Source of the DNA: Agromyces sp. H66
Lineage (GTDB): Bacteria > Actinomycetota > Actinomycetes > Actinomycetales > Microbacteriaceae
DNA: 64,000 nucleotides
Direction of reading: 5' to 3'
Assembly: GCF_004959775.1 (NCBI RefSeq)
Contig: NZ_SJZG01000002.1
Location: forward strand, 124,001 to 188,000
Position 1 is the stretch's first letter. Each line of letters begins with the position of its first letter. Position numbers and translations under genes: made by a program. Below, piece after piece: positions 16,600 to 23,822 of this stretch. A model generated the notes under the pieces. It was not told the origin of the DNA. It made no database searches and saw only the letters and a program-made list of their open reading frames with translations.

Positions 16600-16736
16600 A
16601 GCCGATGGATGTCTCGATGCGCATCCTGCTGGGAAGGCTGCGCGAGCGGCACGGAGATGCACTCGCCCCGCTTCGCGCGGCCGGCCTCGGCGACGAGACC
16701 ATCGCCCGGCTGCAGGCTCGGGCGCTCACGGCATGA
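16600..16736 (+). pseudogene. possible C-terminal tail of a tyrosine-phosphatase-like gene
   Basis: The frame ends MRILLGRLRERHGDALAPLR followed by AAGLGDETIARLQARALTA. This resembles the helical C-terminus of actinobacterial tyrosine-protein phosphatases (RHGSVDGYLRxAGL...L), but the catalytic part is absent, apparently displaced by the istB sequence immediately upstream. The stop overlaps the ATG of the TetR gene at 16733 (ATGA), so the original gene was probably cotranscribed with it. Confidence 0.35.
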
Positions 16737-17353
16737 GTGCCGCCGTGAGCGGAGCCGCGACCGTGCGCCATCGGGGCCCCGGCCGGCCACGCGACGACGA
16801 TCTCGACGACCAGATCATCGCGGCGACCCTCGCGCTGATCGACGCCGAAGAAGAGGTCACGGTCGCGAGGGTCGTCGCAGCCAGCGGCGTGAGCAGGGCG
16901 GCGCTGTATCGCCGGTGGCCGTCGCTCACCACGCTCATCGCTGCGGCACTGGTCGTCGGCCGCACCGTGCCACCGGAGATCCCCGCGTACGGCGACCTCC
17001 GCGAGGCGGTGTTCGCCTCGATGCTCGAAGAACCCAGATCAGTGACCGCGGCCGGGTACTCCGAGGCGAGGTTCCGGCAGCGGATCCGGCTCGTGATGGC
17101 CGACCGGCAGCTGCAGAAGGCGTACTGGTCCTCGCATGTCGCCAGGCGCCGCGTCCCGATGGAGACCGCCCTCCGCACCGGCATCGAGCGAGGCATCCTG
17201 CGCGCCGACCTCGACGTCGAGGCCTGCTTCGACACGTTCGCCGGAATCGTCTACTACCAGATCGTCGTTCGCGGTGACGCGTTCGACGCACCAGCCACAT
17301 GCGTCCGGGTCCGGGCCGCGTTCGACGTGATCTGGCGCGGCATGACGGCGTGA
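16733..17353 (+). CDS. TetR family transcriptional regulator
   Basis: A 206 aa regulator with N-terminal HTH (DLDDQIIAATLALIDAEEEV, then VARVVAASGVSRAALYRRWP) at residues 25-75 and a helical ligand domain with LRTGIERGILRADLDVEACF. The GRPRDDDLDD lead is typical of the subgroup. The ATG overlaps the stop of the truncated upstream reading. No divergent target gene is evident; the next gene encodes the crystallin-like protein 138 bp downstream. Confidence 0.88.
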   Translation: MSAAVSGAATVRHRGPGRPRDDDLDDQIIAATLALIDAEEEVTVARVVAASGVSRAALYRRWPSLTTLIAAALVVGRTVPPEIPAYGDLREAVFASMLEEPRSVTAAGYSEARFRQRIRLVMADRQLQKAYWSSHVARRRVPMETALRTGIERGILRADLDVEACFDTFAGIVYYQIVVRGDAFDAPATCVRVRAAFDVIWRGMTA

Positions 17354-17491
17354 CGCCGGAGATCTACGTTGACCGGAGCCGCTCCTGCTCGGCGGCTGGC
17401 ACGGCTACACCAGCGCGAGATGCAACCGCCCGGGGCTTCAGGACATCTCCTTTCATCGGCGTTCCTCGCCGCAGAACGAAGGAGATCCCCC

Positions 17492-18028
17492 GTGAACATC
17501 GCTGCTGCTGCATCCGCCCTGCTCCTTGCCGCAGGTGTCTTGGGCGCACCTGCTGAACTGTCGACCGCCGGTACCGGCGCGGGCACCGGTGCCGAAGTCC
17601 ATTGCGTCGCCGAAGTGCTACCCGTCGGGAGCGCGGGCAGCGCAGACGCCCCGGACCCGGTCTGCTTCGACACGGAGGAGGAAGCCGCTGCGTACTTGGA
17701 GACTCTTGCCTCGGCGCGCAGCCTGTCGACAGCTTCGAGCATCGTCCTCGGTACCGTGTACGCCGATGTGAACTACGGCGGCTCCAGCTACACCATGTGG
17801 GGCTCGAGCGGGTGCGCCGGAGTCACGTTCGGGTTCGCGTCGCTGAGCGGTGGCTGGGACACCCGGATCAGTTCCGCCCGCGCAGCCAACGGCTGCTGGG
17901 TGACGCTGTACAAGGCCACGAACTACGGCGGCGAGAAGCTCACCTGCACGCCGAACTGCCCGAGCGTCGGGACGCTGAACGATCAGGTGCGTTCGCTCGT
18001 CTTCCGCCCGGAGGGCACGTTCGGTTGA
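17492..18028 (+). CDS. secreted beta/gamma-crystallin-like protein (peptidase inhibitor I36 type)
   Basis: GTG 17492 is chosen because AAGGAG lies 7 nt upstream and it begins the signal peptide MNIAAAASALLLAAGVLGAPA. The 178 aa protein carries a Greek-key motif pair: VYADVNYGGSSYTMWGS and LYKATNYGGEKLTCTP, with several cysteines. This fold is found in actinobacterial exported proteins annotated as family I36 inhibitors (SMPI-like) and in calcium-binding crystallins. Target protease or ligand is unknown. It is convergent with the sigma-factor unit at 18051. Confidence 0.78.
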   Translation: MNIAAAASALLLAAGVLGAPAELSTAGTGAGTGAEVHCVAEVLPVGSAGSADAPDPVCFDTEEEAAAYLETLASARSLSTASSIVLGTVYADVNYGGSSYTMWGSSGCAGVTFGFASLSGGWDTRISSARAANGCWVTLYKATNYGGEKLTCTPNCPSVGTLNDQVRSLVFRPEGTFG

Positions 18029-18050
18029 ACGTCCGTTCCCGCCTCGGCTC

Positions 18051-18575
18051 CTACCCTTGTTCCTCCAGGGGTGCGAGACCGAGGCGGGAACAGATCGCCG
18101 GCTCTTCCGATGGCACGACAGCGGCGCTCCCATCCGGCATCACGCAGACGATGAACGCGCTCGGCACCTGGCCGGGCGGGTTCGTCGTCGAGGTCGGGTC
18201 GTAGCCGGGCTCGAGGGCTCCCTGCTCCCACATCATCGTGCAGACCTCGATGGCGTCGCCGGCCCGGCCCTGCTCGTCGGCCGACGCGATCGACGCCATC
18301 GCTCCGGGGTAGCTGCCGTCGGCTGCACGCTGGTCAGAGCTCAGGCAATGGACGATGTGGTCGTTCGAGACGGACTGCGCCTGCAGGACGATGCTCGCCG
18401 CCGTCGCGCCCACGCCGACCGTGAGGAGTCCGATGCCGCCCCACACGAACCATCTGCGCTGCTTGCGCTTAGCCTTCTCGTGATGGGAGTCGGCGACCTG
18501 CTGCAGTACGAGCGCGCGGATGGCGGCCTCGCGGCCGGGCCGCATCTCGGGTCCGTCGTCGCGGCTGTCGCTCAT
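18051..18575 (-). CDS. single-span membrane protein, likely partner of the ECF sigma factor
   Basis: A 174 aa protein with a charged cytoplasmic N-terminus (MSDSRDDGPEMRPGREAAIR...), a span at about residues 43-65 (FVWGGIGLLTVGVGATAASI) and an extracellular C-terminal domain with four cysteines (HCLSSD, VCTMMW, VCVMPD, ICSRLG). Its ATG overlaps the sigma-factor stop (ATGA), so it is translationally coupled. The position and topology are those of an anti-sigma factor, but no zinc-type HxxxCxxC motif is visible; the assignment is inferred from context. Confidence 0.68.
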   Translation of the reverse strand: MSDSRDDGPEMRPGREAAIRALVLQQVADSHHEKAKRKQRRWFVWGGIGLLTVGVGATAASIVLQAQSVSNDHIVHCLSSDQRAADGSYPGAMASIASADEQGRAGDAIEVCTMMWEQGALEPGYDPTSTTNPPGQVPSAFIVCVMPDGSAAVVPSEEPAICSRLGLAPLEEQG

Positions 18576-19153
18576 GCCGGGGCTCCTTCCTGGCCGGGAG
18601 CGAATGGCTCGAGGTCCACCCGGAGCCTACTTTTCGCCCTGGAGAGCTTCGATTTCACCGTGCCGACCGGCAGCTGCAGCGCTGCGGCGACCGTCGATGG
18701 AGACAGTTCCTCGATGAGGCAGAGCTCGATAATGCGCTGGTCCGAGGAGCTCAGGCGCTTCAGCCCCTCTCTCAGTGCCATCATCGCCTGGTCCGTTGCG
18801 AACCGGGCGAGCGTCCGCTCGCTGTGATCCGGCTCGGCCTCGGGAGCGGGGAGCTTCGCGATCAGCATCCGGTACCTGCGGTTGGCGCGGTTCCGGTTCA
18901 TGGTCACGTTCACCGTGACGACCAGGAGCCACGGCCGCAGCGATCCGTCGACGAACCGGACGTCGTCGCGTTTGCGCCACGCCTCCATGAACACGATCGC
19001 GACGATGTCCTCGGCGTCGGTGACGTCCTGCACACGGGCGTATGCCTTCCGGAACACGAGCCGGCGGTAGCGGTCGAAGATGATCCCGAACGATGTCTCG
19101 GATCCCGAAACTGCTTCCAGCCACAGCGCAGAATCCGGGGTCGTCTCGTCCAC
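18572..19153 (-). CDS. ECF-type sigma-70 family RNA polymerase sigma factor
   Basis: A 193 aa sigma factor. Region 2 reads FGIIFDRYRRLVFRKAYARV followed by DAEDIVAIVFMEAWRKRDDV, and region 4 is SSSDQRIIELCLIEELSPST with AAALQLPVGTVKSKLSRAKS as the -35 binding helix-turn-helix. GTG 19153 is chosen because a TATACT -10 box ends 7 nt before it, giving a leaderless start. The coupled membrane protein follows. It may control the exported proteins of the island; its target promoters are unknown. Confidence 0.88.
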   Translation of the reverse strand: MDETTPDSALWLEAVSGSETSFGIIFDRYRRLVFRKAYARVQDVTDAEDIVAIVFMEAWRKRDDVRFVDGSLRPWLLVVTVNVTMNRNRANRRYRMLIAKLPAPEAEPDHSERTLARFATDQAMMALREGLKRLSSSDQRIIELCLIEELSPSTVAAALQLPVGTVKSKLSRAKSRLRVDLEPFAPGQEGAPA

Positions 19154-19160
19154 GCTCGGA

Positions 19161-19191
19161 AGTATATGCGCGCGAATCGGCGACCCGGCAA
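19161..19191 (-). promoter_or_regulatory. promoter of the ECF sigma gene
   Basis: On the minus strand TTGCCG (-35, 19191-19186) is followed after 19 bp by TATACT (-10, 19166-19161). The GTG start codon begins 7 nt after the -10, which predicts transcription from or near the first base of the start codon. Confidence 0.5.
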
Positions 19192-19618
19192 ACCGGCGGT
19201 CCCGGAGGCGCGCCCACCCTCGCGTCTTCCCAGCCTCGAGGGGAGGACACGCCCCCGGTGCCACATGGCTAACGTTGCGGCGCGCGACGACGTCCAAGGC
19301 AGATCGCGAGTCCGGTTGCCACGCCGACGAGGAACAGGCCGTGGGCAACGTGCAGAAGGGATCACTCGACCATCAGGCCAACGCCCGCTCTCGGTTGCGA
19401 CTCTCATGCTGATGTTCATGGTCACCCTCTCTTCCAGGGCGCGGCCGCCATACCCGCCCTGTATTGAGATGTCCGGATCCTGGCACTTGGTTTCAGATCG
19501 GGACGATGCGACATCAGGCCATCGCATTGAATATGCAACCCCGCCCAGGCCGGCGGACATCCCTCATTAACGGTCGTGGGGGCTGGCCCCGCGCTTCAAA
19601 GAGGAAGGCCAGGGATCA
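19192..19618. other. intergenic stretch with a degenerate small membrane ORF
   Basis: Apart from the broken minus-strand reading listed separately (19269-19419), I see no gene here. The stretch separates the divergent sigma operon and the export cassette and should contain the promoter of the 19619 gene, but I cannot name a convincing -10/-35 pair. Confidence 0.4.
19269..19419 (-). pseudogene. broken small membrane protein gene
   Basis: An ATG at 19419 (MNISMRVATESGRWPDG) has a strong AGAGGGTGACC ribosome site. In a neighbouring frame the sequence continues SLLHVAHGLFLVGVATGLAI followed by CLGRRRAPQR and stop at 19269-19271, a single membrane span with a basic tail. A frameshift and a TGA separate the two parts. 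It looks like a decayed counterpart of the island's small membrane partners. Confidence 0.3.
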
Positions 19619-19984
19619 ATGAGGAGAATCAGACGCCTGACGGGGGGCGCGGTACTCGCCGCGGGAATAGTGGCTGCGTCGCTGATGACAGCCGGACCGG
19701 CGATGGCCGGTCAGGACAAGTATCGGTGCGTGAGCGACATGTACGTCGCGGGGGCCAGCTACAGCTCCGGGGCGTACACGACCAAGCCGGACGCCACCCG
19801 GTGCGGCAGCGTCGGAGAACGGGCGTTCTACCAGCTCTACTCCGGATCGCCGATCTACTACGCCGCGTGGTCGTACGGAAGCTACCAGGCCACGAGCCAG
19901 CCGGGGAACACGATCCTCGGCGGCAACCACACGACGACGTCGCCGTACAGCGGCTACACCGGCAACTTCCCGTTCTCGACCTGA
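19619..19984 (+). CDS. small secreted protein, candidate cargo of the adjacent exporter
   Basis: A 121 aa protein with a signal peptide (MRRIRRLTGGAVLAAGIVAA..., cleavage after AMA, about residue 30). The 90-residue mature part is rich in Tyr, Ser, Gly and Thr, with two cysteines (YRCVSD, TRCGSV) and the ending GNHTTTSPYSGYTGNFPFST. Composition, size and position ahead of a lipoprotein, an adaptor and an ABC pair recall lactococcin-972-type bacteriocins, but sequence identity to that family is not obvious by eye. The next gene begins 1 bp after its stop. Confidence 0.72.
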   Translation: MRRIRRLTGGAVLAAGIVAASLMTAGPAMAGQDKYRCVSDMYVAGASYSSGAYTTKPDATRCGSVGERAFYQLYSGSPIYYAAWSYGSYQATSQPGNTILGGNHTTTSPYSGYTGNFPFST

Positions 19985-19985
19985 T

Positions 19986-20486
19986 ATGGCATTCCAACCC
20001 AAGCTCGCAGGTGTGGTTGTACTGCTGGCTGTTCTGACGGGCTGCTCGGCGACACCGGGCGGCCCGTCAGGGCCATCGCCGCAGCAACAGCCTGACGAAG
20101 GCGCCATCGCGCTCTCCGCCGAGCAGGAGGCTGCCCTTGCCGACGGTGAGGTGACCCACGATGAGTACGAGGCCGGCTACCGCCGCTACGTGGACTGCCT
20201 GGCCGCGTCGGGATACACGGTTCTGGACAACGGGGTGGAGTACGACATCCACCAGTTCGGCGTCCCCGCCGAAGCTGTTGAGTCCGGCGATGACGACCGT
20301 TGCTACTCAGCGGAGTTCAAGCTCATCGACGTCGAGTGGCAGATCGCCCACGAAGACTCGTCCGTGACCGCCCGCCTCATCGCCGACTGCCTCACCGCCG
20401 CCGGGGTGGCGCCGAAGTCCACGATGGCGGAGCTGAATGCGCAGCTCGAGGAGAACGGGCTCACCTTCGAACAGTGCGTGCAGTAG
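19986..20486 (+). CDS. lipoprotein of the export cassette
   Basis: A 166 aa protein with a lipoprotein signal: MAFQPKLAGVVVLLAVLTGC, lipobox LTGC with Cys20. The mature part is acidic with EYEAGYRRYVDCLAASGYTV and DCLTAAGVAPKSTMAELNAQ, two similar helical segments each carrying a cysteine. The ending LEENGLTFEQCVQ adds another. It lies between the small secreted protein and the adaptor with very short gaps and is probably cotranscribed with both. Function unknown; it could be an immunity lipoprotein or an export accessory. Confidence 0.78.
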   Translation: MAFQPKLAGVVVLLAVLTGCSATPGGPSGPSPQQQPDEGAIALSAEQEAALADGEVTHDEYEAGYRRYVDCLAASGYTVLDNGVEYDIHQFGVPAEAVESGDDDRCYSAEFKLIDVEWQIAHEDSSVTARLIADCLTAAGVAPKSTMAELNAQLEENGLTFEQCVQ

Positions 20487-20494
20487 TCGAAGAG

Positions 20495-21670
20495 ATGACC
20501 GAAAAGGACAAGCACGGCTGGCGCGACCTTCGTTTCGTCGCGCCCGTCGTGCTGTGCTTCGCCGTTCCGATCCTCGCCGCTGTCCTGCTGATCCCGCTCG
20601 CGCAACGTGGAGAAGCCTCCGCCGCCTCCGCCCCGGTGTCCGCGGTTGTCGAAGTGGGGTCACGCGAGGCGGACTTCCGGCAGGCTGTGGGGGTCGAGAT
20701 CAAGCTGAATCCAGCGGGCGTCGTCAAGACGAATGCCACCGGAAGGATCACTGCGGTGCACGTGAGCCCGGGTGACCCGGTCACCAGCGGCACCAAACTA
20801 ATCGATGTCAACGGCGCCCCGGTCTTCGCTATGCCGCAGACCCCGCCGCTCTACAGGGATCTCGCCGTCGGCACGGAGGGTCCGGATGTCGCCGCCGTGC
20901 AGGCCTTCCTGGTCGCCGGCGGGTTCCTCGCAGACTCCCCGGACAGCACAGACGGCGACTTCGGGTACCGCACTGCCGATGCGGTGTGCGAGTTCCAGGA
21001 AGCGGCCGGTGTGGAGTGCACCGAGGTGTTCTCCATGTTCCACGTCGCGTTCGTGCCAGCGAGCATCACCACGGTGGGCACGATCGAGCATGTCGTCGGT
21101 GACACTGTGAACGCCGCCGAGCCGGTCCTCACCGGGACGCCGACACCTGCTGCGGCGGTCTTCGCTCCTGCGGCCGAGAACGGCGACCTCCGTGCCTATG
21201 GTGACGAACCGGTCGTCATCTCGACGAGCGCGGGCGCCGATCTCATCCTTCCTCGTGCCTCGCCGCTTGACGGCGCCGAAGTTGCCGCGTTGTACGAGTT
21301 CGTCCAAGCGGCCGTCCGGTCCGGAGATCTCGCTGCGCCGCCGGCCGCCACGAACGACGACGCCGGCTCCGGGACCAGCGTGAGCTACACCGGGCTGACG
21401 CTGCGGAAGGAGTCGGCCAGCAGGGTCGCCGTGGTTCCAGGCAACAGCGTGCTCGCCGCCCCCGGTGGGGTGAACTGCGTGATCACCGTCGCGGGCTCCG
21501 AAGCCGGGTCGACGTCTGCTCCGCCACGCTACGAAGCGGTGCGGGTGCGTAGCGTCGCGCCCGCCGTCGGTCAGCTCGGACAGGTGTTCACTGACGCGGA
21601 ACTGGTGGGCAGCGTCGTCCTCCGAGACCCGACCACCGCTCCGGCTGACGTGCGCTCCGCATGCGGGTAG
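20495..21670 (+). CDS. membrane-anchored adaptor with peptidoglycan-binding domain
   Basis: A 391 aa protein with one N-terminal span (VAPVVLCFAVPILAAVLLIP, residues 15-34), then a lipoyl/hairpin-like segment (GRITAVHVSPGDPVTSGTKL), a PG_binding_1 domain (LAVGTEGPDVAAVQAFLVAG and DGDFGYRTADAVCEFQ, about residues 123-170) and a beta-rich remainder (VGDTVNAAEPVL). This is the architecture of MacA-like adaptors of actinobacterial ABC systems. Its last 10 bases overlap the ATPase gene. It is expected to link the permease to the cell wall. Confidence 0.85.
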   Translation: MTEKDKHGWRDLRFVAPVVLCFAVPILAAVLLIPLAQRGEASAASAPVSAVVEVGSREADFRQAVGVEIKLNPAGVVKTNATGRITAVHVSPGDPVTSGTKLIDVNGAPVFAMPQTPPLYRDLAVGTEGPDVAAVQAFLVAGGFLADSPDSTDGDFGYRTADAVCEFQEAAGVECTEVFSMFHVAFVPASITTVGTIEHVVGDTVNAAEPVLTGTPTPAAAVFAPAAENGDLRAYGDEPVVISTSAGADLILPRASPLDGAEVAALYEFVQAAVRSGDLAAPPAATNDDAGSGTSVSYTGLTLRKESASRVAVVPGNSVLAAPGGVNCVITVAGSEAGSTSAPPRYEAVRVRSVAPAVGQLGQVFTDAELVGSVVLRDPTTAPADVRSACG

Positions 21671-22299
21671 AGATCCAGGACGCGTCGAAGTCGTTCGGTG
21701 ACGTACTCGTCTTCGATGGCTTCAGCTGCACGATAGAACCGGGGCAGGTGACGGCCCTGGTGGGCCCTTCCGGGAGCGGGAAGTCCACCCTCCTCGCCGC
21801 GATGGCGGGATTCCAGAGACTCGACTCCGGCAGGGTCATCTACGAGCACGCCGACGGCACGACTGAGCCACCCAGTCCGCAGCATGTTGCCTGGGTCCCG
21901 CAAGGCGCGAACGCGCTCGGTGCCCGGACTGCGATCGACAACGTCATGCTGAGCGCGCTTGCCGCCGGCGCCGGACTCGAGACCGCGAGACGGGCAGCCC
22001 GTGACCAGCTCGAGAAGGTCGGCATGACCGACCGCATGGACACGCTCGCGAAGTACCTGTCCGGCGGCGAGCTCCAACGCGTCGGGTTCGCTCGCGCCCT
22101 CGCCGCGAAGAAGCCGCTCATCTTCGCCGACGAGCCGACATCGAGTCTCGACGCCGCGAACACGGAACACGTGGCCGAGCTGCTCCACACCCTCCGCGAG
22201 TCGGCAACGATCGTCGTTGCCACTCACGACCCCCGCCTCGTCGAATCCGCCCGGCACGTGATCCAAGTCAGGAGAGGTCATGGCTCGCGGCCAGCGTGA
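21661..22299 (+). CDS. ABC transporter ATP-binding protein (short, MacB/lactococcin-972 group)
   Basis: A 212 aa ATPase with Walker A GPSGSGKST, Q-loop WVPQGANALG, signature LSGGELQRVGFARAL, Walker B LIFADEPTSSLDA and H-loop VATHDPRL. The short length and domain order match ATPases that pair with MacB-fold permeases, including the lactococcin-972 export group. The ATG lies within the end of the adaptor gene and its own 3' end overlaps the permease start by 20 bp, so all three are coupled. Confidence 0.93.
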   Translation: MRVEIQDASKSFGDVLVFDGFSCTIEPGQVTALVGPSGSGKSTLLAAMAGFQRLDSGRVIYEHADGTTEPPSPQHVAWVPQGANALGARTAIDNVMLSALAAGAGLETARRAARDQLEKVGMTDRMDTLAKYLSGGELQRVGFARALAAKKPLIFADEPTSSLDAANTEHVAELLHTLRESATIVVATHDPRLVESARHVIQVRRGHGSRPA

Positions 22300-23323
22300 C
22301 GGATGGCGCATGCGGCACCTCTGGCGAGAGGCTAACCGGAACGTGTTCTCACGTCATTCACGGTTGCTGCTCCTGTTGTGCTTCGGGGTGTTCACGGCCG
22401 CGGGCGCGTCGGCCTTCGCCGCGTACCAGTGGGCCTCCTTCACAGATGCCCTCGCGGTCAGCGCGCTTCACGGCCGGAACACCATCGCCTTCCAGTCGGC
22501 GGATGTCACGGCACCGGCTGAGATCGACCGCGGCAGCTGCGAAGCGCTCATCGCCCAGCCGGGCGTCGTCCACGCAGGCGGGGTCAGCCTGATCAGGTCG
22601 GCCACGTTCGCTCAGCTCGGGCCGGCGGTCCAGGTGTACGCCGCCAGTCCCACACTCCTGCCCCAGCTGGCGGTGGCAGACGTGGTCGTCGGGCGCGAGC
22701 TCGGCTTCACCGGCGACGGCCGCCTGCTCCTCATGCCCGACGGCTCCACCTTGGTCGCCGCAGAAGGCCGTGAGGAGCCAGCCGGTCTCAACCTCGGCTC
22801 AGCAGTCGCGGTGCCGATGACCCCGACGCAGAAGACGGTCGAGCGGTGCGTCGTCACGCTTGACCGGTTCGTCGATGCCACGGAAGCGACGCCTCGGATC
22901 TCCAGCAGCCTCCGCGCATCCGGAGGTGCCGTAGCCGCCTCCTCTGAGTTCAGCGAGAGCACCGACCCGGTCGACGCGTTCGTGAACCGCCCCGACCGGT
23001 ACCTGCCGGTGGTGCTCGGAGTGCTGTGCGGCATCGTCGGTCTCGGCATGAACCGGTTCCGTTCCAGTGACATCGCCAGCTACCGCTTCTCAGGCACCAC
23101 CGTCCGCTCGATGTTCCTCCTCCTCTTCTTCGAGCAGAGCCTTCTCGCCGGCTGCTTCGCCGCGGCAGGATCCCTCGCGCTCGCGTTCATTCCGGGCTTC
23201 TTCGTGCAGCCCTCAGCTCAGATCCCGTGGGTCCTCGCGGGCGCAGCCGCCTGGCTCATCGTGGCCACCGCGAACGTCCTGCACTCCCGCGGCGACCCGA
23301 GCAGCCTCTCGAAAGACCGGTGA
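22280..23323 (+). CDS. ABC transporter permease, MacB-type topology
   Basis: A 347 aa permease with one span near the N-terminus (about residues 28-50, LLLLLCFGVFTAAGASAFAA), an extracellular domain of about 190 residues, and three C-terminal spans (YLPVVLGVLCGIVGLGMN, MFLLLFFEQSLLAGCFAAAG, IPWVLAGAAAWLIVATANVL). This four-span layout is that of MacB/FtsX-type mechanotransmission ABC proteins, which move substrates already outside the membrane. A bidirectional terminator follows at 23353-23386. Confidence 0.85.
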   Translation: MARGQRDGWRMRHLWREANRNVFSRHSRLLLLLCFGVFTAAGASAFAAYQWASFTDALAVSALHGRNTIAFQSADVTAPAEIDRGSCEALIAQPGVVHAGGVSLIRSATFAQLGPAVQVYAASPTLLPQLAVADVVVGRELGFTGDGRLLLMPDGSTLVAAEGREEPAGLNLGSAVAVPMTPTQKTVERCVVTLDRFVDATEATPRISSSLRASGGAVAASSEFSESTDPVDAFVNRPDRYLPVVLGVLCGIVGLGMNRFRSSDIASYRFSGTTVRSMFLLLFFEQSLLAGCFAAAGSLALAFIPGFFVQPSAQIPWVLAGAAAWLIVATANVLHSRGDPSSLSKDR

Positions 23324-23352
23324 GCCGACGCGCCTCTCCCGCCACACAGTGA

Positions 23353-23386
23353 GGTCGCCCCTCCCCGATGCCGGGGAGGGGCGACC
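23353..23386. terminator. bidirectional terminator between convergent genes
   Basis: A perfect 15-bp stem, GGTCGCCCCTCCCCG against CGGGGAGGGGCGACC, with loop ATGC, lies between the export cassette (ending 23323) and the minus-strand pair ending 23419. Confidence 0.8.
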
Positions 23387-23418
23387 TGATCAGTGATCTG
23401 ACAGAACCGTGGAGCGCA

Positions 23419-23808
23419 TCATGATGAGCCGGCCTCCTGACCCGGACCGTCTGTCGTCGACATGGCAGCCAGGATGGTCCCGACGATCGCCGTTCCGATG
23501 GCCAACACGGCCATCGTGACGCTGCCGGCACTCATCCCGGCCAAGCCGAAAGCGAGAGCCGCGAGTGCGAAGACGAACGCCGCTGCCAGCGGGATCGCGA
23601 GCGAACGTCGGCCGCTGCCCGAGTTCCGTCCGGTCATGACCAGCGCTGCCGGGACGACGATCGCGGCGACGATCAGAAGCAAGCCCCAGTCGGCGATGCT
23701 CGGCCAGACTGACTGCGCGGCGATGAAACCCGCAACGACGGCCAGGAGCCAGAGGAAGCCGACACCGACACGCCCTGTCAGCCGCGGCCGTTCCACGAGT
23801 TGATGCAT
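23419..23808 (-). CDS. four-span membrane protein, island pair C (membrane partner)
   Basis: ATG 23808 is preceded by a GGAGGGGG ribosome site, so the longer upstream reading is rejected. The 129 aa product has four predicted spans (FLWLLAVVAGFIAAQSVW, WGLLLIVAAIVVPAALVM, LAIPLAAAFVFALAALAFGL, VTMAVLAIGTAIVGTILA) and a hydrophilic tail. It begins 14 bp after the secreted protein encoded upstream on the same strand. Size and layout mirror the 127 aa protein at 7868-8251. No characterised family recognised. Confidence 0.72.
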   Translation of the reverse strand: MHQLVERPRLTGRVGVGFLWLLAVVAGFIAAQSVWPSIADWGLLLIVAAIVVPAALVMTGRNSGSGRRSLAIPLAAAFVFALAALAFGLAGMSAGSVTMAVLAIGTAIVGTILAAMSTTDGPGQEAGSS

Positions 23809-23822
23809 GGTCACCCCCCTCC

